A DNA stretch of 20,000 nucleotides, from positions 7,193,332-7,213,331 of the forward strand of contig CM022675.1 in assembly GCA_012295275.1 (NCBI GenBank), read 5' to 3'. The stretch is from Chrysomallon squamiferum (lineage: Eukaryota > Mollusca > Gastropoda > Neomphalida > Peltospiridae). The translations under genes and the position numbers were made by a program. This document shows positions 15,708 to 20,000 of this stretch, piece by piece (position 1 is the first letter of the stretch; the number at the start of each line of letters is the position of its first letter). The notes below the pieces were generated by a model. That model saw only the letters and a program-made list of their open reading frames with translations, did no database searches and was not told the origin of the DNA.

Positions 15708-16506
15708 TGGTCTAGTGGTTAGAGTGATGTAATATGAAAAAAAAAAAAATGACAGTGTTTGATATATTAAATTAATTTTATTCTTTTAAAACTTTAGTAC
15801 TGGATGTTGTAGAAAAATGTGGTTCAGTGGTTAGAATGATGTCATGAAAAATTGTAGAATTTGCAGTATGAAATTAACTTTGTTGAAATTAGTTTATTAG
15901 TAAAAGATGTATGTTATAATCCATAGTCCATTGGTTAGAGCAGTTTGGTAAAGAGTGCAATGGTGTTTGAGATTCATTTTTATACCTTAGAATAGAATAT
16001 ATCTAGCAAAGCATAGTCCATTGGTTAGAGTGGTTTGGTAAACATTTTTATACCTTAGAATAGAATATCTAGCAAAGCATAGTCTATTGGTTAGAGCATT
16101 TTGATAACTTTGAGATATTAAATTAACTTTTTATTATGCTAAGTAAAGACATCTAGAAAAAGGTACTCCAGTTTTTAGAATGGTTTTTTGAAAAATGGTA
16201 GAAATAGGTGTATAAAGATTAACTTTATTCTTATGCCATTCATAAAAATAACACATAGCAATTTATAGTCTATTGGTTAGAGCACATTCATGAAAGATGA
16301 TAATTCTGAGATATTGAATTAACTTTATTCTGATACTTTAATAAAAAACTATATATCTTGCATTAAGGTATTAAGGTATCAAAGCATATTCTCATGGATA
16401 GACTGGTTTCATGAAAAATGATGATGTCACAGAATTACAATTAATTTTATTCTAGATCTTGTCTATGATGTCAGATTAAATGAAGTATGTGGTTCAGGGG
16501 TTAGAA
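15708..16506 (+). repeat. Tandem array of a tRNA box-A-bearing unit, about nine copies
   Basis: TGGTCTAGTGGTTAGAG at 15708 closely matches the 5' part of tRNA-like heads (box A). Variants recur at 15820, 15924, 16014, 16080, 16164, 16266, 16387 and 16490. Between most copies lies a second conserved block resembling GATATTAAATTAACTTTATT. Copy spacing is about 66-121 bases. No matching box B is seen inside the units, so this looks like amplification of a half-tRNA SINE head with its spacer rather than a series of complete SINEs. Known tandem tRNA genes would keep a cloverleaf, which is absent. Confidence 0.75.
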
Positions 16507-16519
16507 TGCTCAAATGATG

Positions 16520-16705
16520 AGTTATAGGTCTTAAGATCTATTCTTGTCAAAGTGTCTGTTTGGTCATTTACCATTCCAGTCGTATGTAGTATGAAGACTG
16601 GTCTGATTTTATTAAAGTCTCTGGTATGTACTATCCTGTCTGTGGGGAAATACACAAAAATCTCTTGATGATATTTGAGATGAGTAATTCATTATAGTCA
16701 CATTA
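16520..16705 (+). mobile_element. SINE-like body following the last box-A copy
   Basis: Downstream of the last box-A unit, AGGTCTTAAGATCTATTC could be a very degraded box B. The segment that follows includes CCTGTCTGTGGGGAAATAC and AAAATCTCTTGATGATATTTG. From memory this resembles the body of SINEs common in mollusc genomes (CTGTCTGTGGG, then CATATAAAAGATCCCTTGCTG). The match is approximate and needs an alignment to confirm. Confidence 0.4.
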
Positions 16706-16720
16706 CTTGGTTATAACTAT

Positions 16721-16880
16721 TATCATCATCATCATCATCTTTATTGTTATTGTTATTATCATCATCATCATCTTTATTATTATTGTTATTATTATCATTG
16801 TCATCATCATCATTATTACTGTTATTACGTTTAATTTCTGGTATATTAAGAATTTATTTTTCTAATTATTATTATTTTTT
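16721..16880. repeat. ATC/ATT trinucleotide tract
   Basis: (ATC)n and (ATT)n blocks alternate from about 16721 to 16825, and a T-rich stretch follows near 16866-16886. Confidence 0.92.
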
Positions 16881-16942
16881 TTTTTAAATTTATTTTACTT
16901 CAACATCTGCCATAGACACACCCTTTTCTTCCTCCCATCCTC

Positions 16943-16969
<27 letters not shown>
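16943..16969. repeat. A homopolymer
   Basis: About 26 uninterrupted A residues following a C/T-rich segment. Confidence 0.95.
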
Positions 16970-16975
<6 letters not shown>

Positions 16976-17545
16976 ATTTTTTCAAAAAGAATTTCATGCT
17001 AAATTAACTCATTCGAGAAAGTCTCCAAATAAAGAGACTAATAATAAAAAAAAAGTTTAAAAATAAAATATTTTACATTTCTGAAGTCATATTAGATAAG
17101 ATAAACATTTTGAGAGGATCTGATTTTGGAGGAGTGTAATGAAGGAAGGAATCCACAATTTCAAAAAAGGGGGGTGGGTGTAGGTAGGAGCTATCCTTAT
17201 TACGGTTATAGATTTCATAAATAAAATAAATTACATAACCGTGGAAAAATAGTCATGGGTGAAAAGACGGGGACTGGGGTGGTAGTGATGTGATAGATTT
17301 ATCTCCTCCTGGATTCGTTTATGTGTTGTGAGTGAGATGGTAAGAATCTTGATAAGAAAAATCGGCATCTTGACTTATCTTTTAATAGGAGTGTGCAGGT
17401 TATTACACCAGTGTATTTGAGATAAGCTTTTTTTTTTTTTATTGAAAAGTGTGTTTAGTTAAATGTGTTGGTTGCTAGAATGAATGGTGGATTAGGTAAT
17501 TAGATGAAAGAAATTGAAATTAAAATTTAAATTTAAATTTGAAAA
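16970..17545. other. Unique sequence, partly G-rich
   Basis: Good-complexity DNA with two G-rich patches (17169-17190 and 17266-17283) and an 8-bp inverted repeat ACGGTTAT/ATAACCGT (17202-17209 and 17235-17242). No gene was recognised. Confidence 0.5.
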
Positions 17546-17554
17546 GTTATAATA

Positions 17555-17902
17555 TTAATAATATGATGATGATGATAAAAGTAATGATAATTATAATAAT
17601 TATTATAGTGAGGATGATGATGATGATGATGATGAAAGTAAATAATAATAATAATAGTAATAGAAATAGTAATGATGACGATGATGATGATGATCATACA
17701 CACATTTTAATGATACAAATGATTGTAGTAGTAGTAACAGTAGTAGTAATAATAGTAGCAATGCTAATAAGGATGTTAGTGATGATGTTGGTGCTAACAG
17801 TATTAATAATAGTAGTTGTAGTAATATTCATTATTATTATTACTATTACTATTATTATTATTACTATTATTATCATTATTATTATTATTATTACTATTAT
17901 TA

Positions 17903-17948
<46 letters not shown>
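17555..17948. repeat. GAT/AAT/GTA then ATT trinucleotide tract
   Basis: (GAT)n and (AAT)n units (17560-17695) pass through GTA-type units into an almost pure (ATT)n tract (17826-17948). The AAT and ATT parts are reverse complements. Frames of Met/Asp/Ile-rich sequence on both strands are repeat translations. Confidence 0.95.
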
Positions 17949-17949
<1 letters not shown>

Positions 17950-17951
<2 letters not shown>

Positions 17952-18320
17952 AACTCCACTATTTTCTCTTTTCCTCCATCCATCTATCATTTATCTTCTA
18001 ATTCATCTTACATTGTTCAAGTGAAAAATAAAATATAATAATTTATGATTTATTTAAAAAGTATTGCAGAGTATTAGCTAAGTCTGCACTTTATTAAAAA
18101 AAAAAAAAAAATTCAGTGTATTTAATTAACATACAACAGTATACAATCTGGTTAACCTCTGTGTGTATGTACTGAATAACAAAGTCATTGTGTGTGTGTT
18201 TATTGTTAGTACACTGTGTAATATGTGATGTATGCTATGTCAACAACTTTAAAACATTATAGAGTGACTTTCTGACACTTTTAACAATAGGCTGAGCAGT
18301 TCATTTGTAAAATTTTATGT
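17950..18320. other. AT-rich sequence without recognisable features
   Basis: Unique AT-rich DNA with an A run near 18096-18110 and short TGTGTG strings. No open frame or RNA gene was seen. Confidence 0.55.
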
Positions 18321-18775
18321 GTTGTGTTTTTAAGGTAAGTCGTTTAATAACGTATTTTGCCTTGCGAAAAGTGGATTTATGGTAAAACTTTATTAAATAT
18401 GTTGTTTGTCTTGATGTATGTCACTTAATGATAGAATATAAAAATAATATGTGCCCAGATATGTCATTTAAAATATAAAAATGATATGTGTGATTTTATT
18501 GTTGAATGTTAAAGAATATTATGGGTTGTTTGACTTGAAGTAAATCATTTTATGATACAGTTATAAATAATATTAAAATTTGTCAGTTTGTATGACATTG
18601 TTAATGTCAATACACTTTACAGTATCTAGTCATGTATTTAATGTAAAGAAATATACATTACTTAGGAATATATTTCATAATATTATTCATAATCACTGTT
18701 TGTGCCTTAATACTGCTTTAAATTAGTCATTACACTGTGGTTGGTGCCTTAGAATTTTATAGTTGGTCTTAATAA
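18321..18775. other. AT-rich sequence with loosely related short repeats
   Basis: Strings such as ATGTCACTTAATGATA, ATGTCATTTAAAATAT and AAATCATTTTATGATA recur with ATATAAAAATRATATGTG between them. They may be decayed relatives of the array that follows. No gene was recognised. Confidence 0.4.
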
Positions 18776-18779
18776 TAGG

Positions 18780-19015
18780 CACAGTGCTTCAAAATTTGTA
18801 ATTTTTGTAATAAGTCAGGTTTCATGCCTTATATTTAGTAATTTTGTAATAAGTCATGTTTCATGCCTTAAAATTGGTAATTTTGTAATAAGTCATGTTT
18901 CATGCCTTAAAATTTTGTAATTTTGTAATAAGTCATGTTTCATGCCTTAAAAGTTGTAATTTTTCATGTTTCATGCCTTAAATTTTGTAACTTTGTAAAT
19001 AGTCATAACACTATA
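18780..19015. repeat. Tandem array, about 40-bp unit, five to six copies
   Basis: AAGTCATGTTTCATGCCTT-type units followed by AAAATTTTGTAATTTTGTAAT recur with landmarks at about 18812, 18851, 18890 and 18930. A shortened copy lies near 18964 and a diverged one near 18998. Spacing in the homogeneous part is 39-40 bases. Confidence 0.88.
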
Positions 19016-19245
19016 TGTGATACCTTAAAATTAGTCATTTGTAACAAGTAATTTTACGTTACTTTTTTTTACAATAATCAATATCCCAGTCACGGCACCT
19101 TTAAATAATTGTTTTTGTAACAGATTACAAAGGCACATACTGAACATTTAAATAAGTCATTTTTTTTTTTGTATTTATTTAACACCAGATTATGCAGGTT
19201 TTGTATTCATTACAATACAGAGAAACAGATTAATCAACATTCAGA
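19016..19245. other. AT-rich sequence without recognisable features
   Basis: AT-rich DNA with two T runs (near 19063 and 19160). Nothing further was recognised. Confidence 0.5.
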
Positions 19246-19251
19246 AGCTTT

Positions 19252-19475
19252 CAGCTGATAAACGAGGAATTAATTGTTTTTCTCGTCGCTAACTTCCACT
19301 GGCCTTCACTGCTACTTCTCTCACCTGTAGAGGTCGTTATCTCAGGTGACCTTGTACCTGTCATTTACCTGTGCTAATGCCCAGTGTAATGGATAAACTT
19401 GCAGCTGTATTCCGTAAACAGGAAATAGACTATTTTTACCTGTGTCTTGTTCTCTCTCTCTGCTATTTTACCTGT
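19252..19475. promoter_or_regulatory. Cluster of CANNTG E-boxes and TACCTG words
   Basis: In a higher-complexity segment, CAGCTG occurs at 19252 and 19402, CACCTG at 19322 and CAGGTG at 19343. TACCTG occurs at 19355, 19366, 19437 and 19469. CACCTG-type E-boxes are known targets of Snail/ZEB and some bHLH factors. Clustering is seen directly. Regulatory use is inference. Confidence 0.3.
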
Positions 19476-19675
19476 GACAAGTTGTTTTTTTTGTGTTTGT
19501 GTGTGAGTTTGTTTGAAGTGAAAGAAGATTAGGTTGATATGAATACCTGGATGAAAAATGATTGGTCAGTGTTTGTGTTGCTAGGCTGATGCTGTTTCTA
19601 TTTTTAAAAAAATTATAAAAAGTTTCAAGAGAAATTATCTTTTATTTGATTTAAAAAAAAAAAAAAATTATTATG
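19476..19675. other. AT-rich sequence with a TTTTTTGTGTTTGTGTGTG patch
   Basis: Unique AT-rich DNA ending in an A run near 19653-19667. No gene was seen. Confidence 0.5.
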
Positions 19676-20000
19676 AGTGGTTTATTTATTTATTTATATT
19701 TTTTCATTCATTTGTTCTTTGTTTCGTTTTTTTATTTTTTTCATTCATTTGTTCAAATGTTTGTTCATTCATTCCTTCTTTTCATTAGCATAACTATTAA
19801 ATCATAAATTCTGTAAACTGTGTTATCCATTTATCCTTCCTTCTGTCCATCCATCTTCTTTCTATCATTCATGCTATATACAATGAAAGTGTTTTATTTA
19901 TTTACTTATTAACTGATTTATTATTATTGCTGTTGTTGTTGATGTTATTATTTTTTTTTGTTATAACTATTACTTTATTATTATTTTTTGTTATTAATTA
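19676..20000. repeat. TTTA, CATT and ATT low-complexity sequence
   Basis: TTTA units, TTCATTCATTTGTT strings, TCCATCC and finally GTT/ATT trinucleotides dominate to the end of the window. Confidence 0.8.

Noticed and set aside
17169-17283. G-rich patches as G-quadruplexes
   Set aside because: The runs are mostly GG, or too few GGG runs lie within loop distance, unlike the clear motif at 12303-12323.
17539-17990. Met/Asp/Ile-rich frames of 137 and 98 codons
   Set aside because: Trinucleotide-repeat translations on both strands.
18330-18341. Strong splice-donor-like AAGGTAAGTCG
   Set aside because: No open frame or acceptor site supports an exon here. Such strings occur by chance in 20 kb.

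Overview
This 20 kb window looks like intergenic or intronic DNA from an animal nuclear genome. It is strongly AT-rich and full of long A/T runs, (CT)n/(GA)n, (CA)n/(GT)n, (TA)n, TTTA/AATA tetranucleotides and ATT/ACT/GAT trinucleotides. It also holds several degenerate minisatellite arrays and fragments that look like tRNA-derived SINEs. There is no bacterial-type gene organisation, no rRNA, no intact tRNA and no convincing protein-coding exon. The compound microsatellites, and a SINE-like tail near 16.6 kb that resembles from memory a SINE body common in molluscs, make an invertebrate, perhaps a lophotrochozoan or mollusc, my best guess. That is inference with low confidence.

Layout. 1-4.5 kb: T/A runs, a 490-bp polypyrimidine tract, long (CT)n tracts and two (TA)n-(GA)n compound loci, separated by ordinary AT-rich DNA. 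4.6-6.3 kb: a degenerate AGAGCTT repeat, a minus-strand tRNA-derived SINE head and a third compound (CA)n-(TA)n-(GA)n-(CAGA)n locus. 6.3-10 kb: unique AT-rich sequence, a second minus-strand SINE-like head, a 545-bp period-3 tract, a TTTA/TTTG tract and an AATA tract of opposite strand sense. These last two flank a unique segment with three evenly spaced inverted CCAAT boxes. 10-13.65 kb: five unrelated tandem arrays in close succession (about 60-bp, 21-bp, 32-bp, 27-bp and 54-bp units). Two consensus RFX-type X-boxes and a CRE/C-rich/TATA cluster lie between them. 13.65-15.7 kb: a non-repetitive higher-GC island, A-rich tandem DNA, a 20-bp palindrome beside another X-box, and a 50-bp duplication. 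15.7-16.7 kb: about nine tandem copies of a unit carrying a tRNA box-A-like sequence, ending in a SINE-like tail. 16.7-20 kb: trinucleotide tracts, a 40-bp array and an E-box-rich segment.

Nearly every long open frame is explained by low complexity or by a repeat unit whose length is a multiple of three. The items most worth a second look are the box-A tandem array, the 27/54/108-bp repeat hierarchy, the X-box group and the CCAAT triad. All regulatory calls are motif matches read by eye and are not evidence of function.
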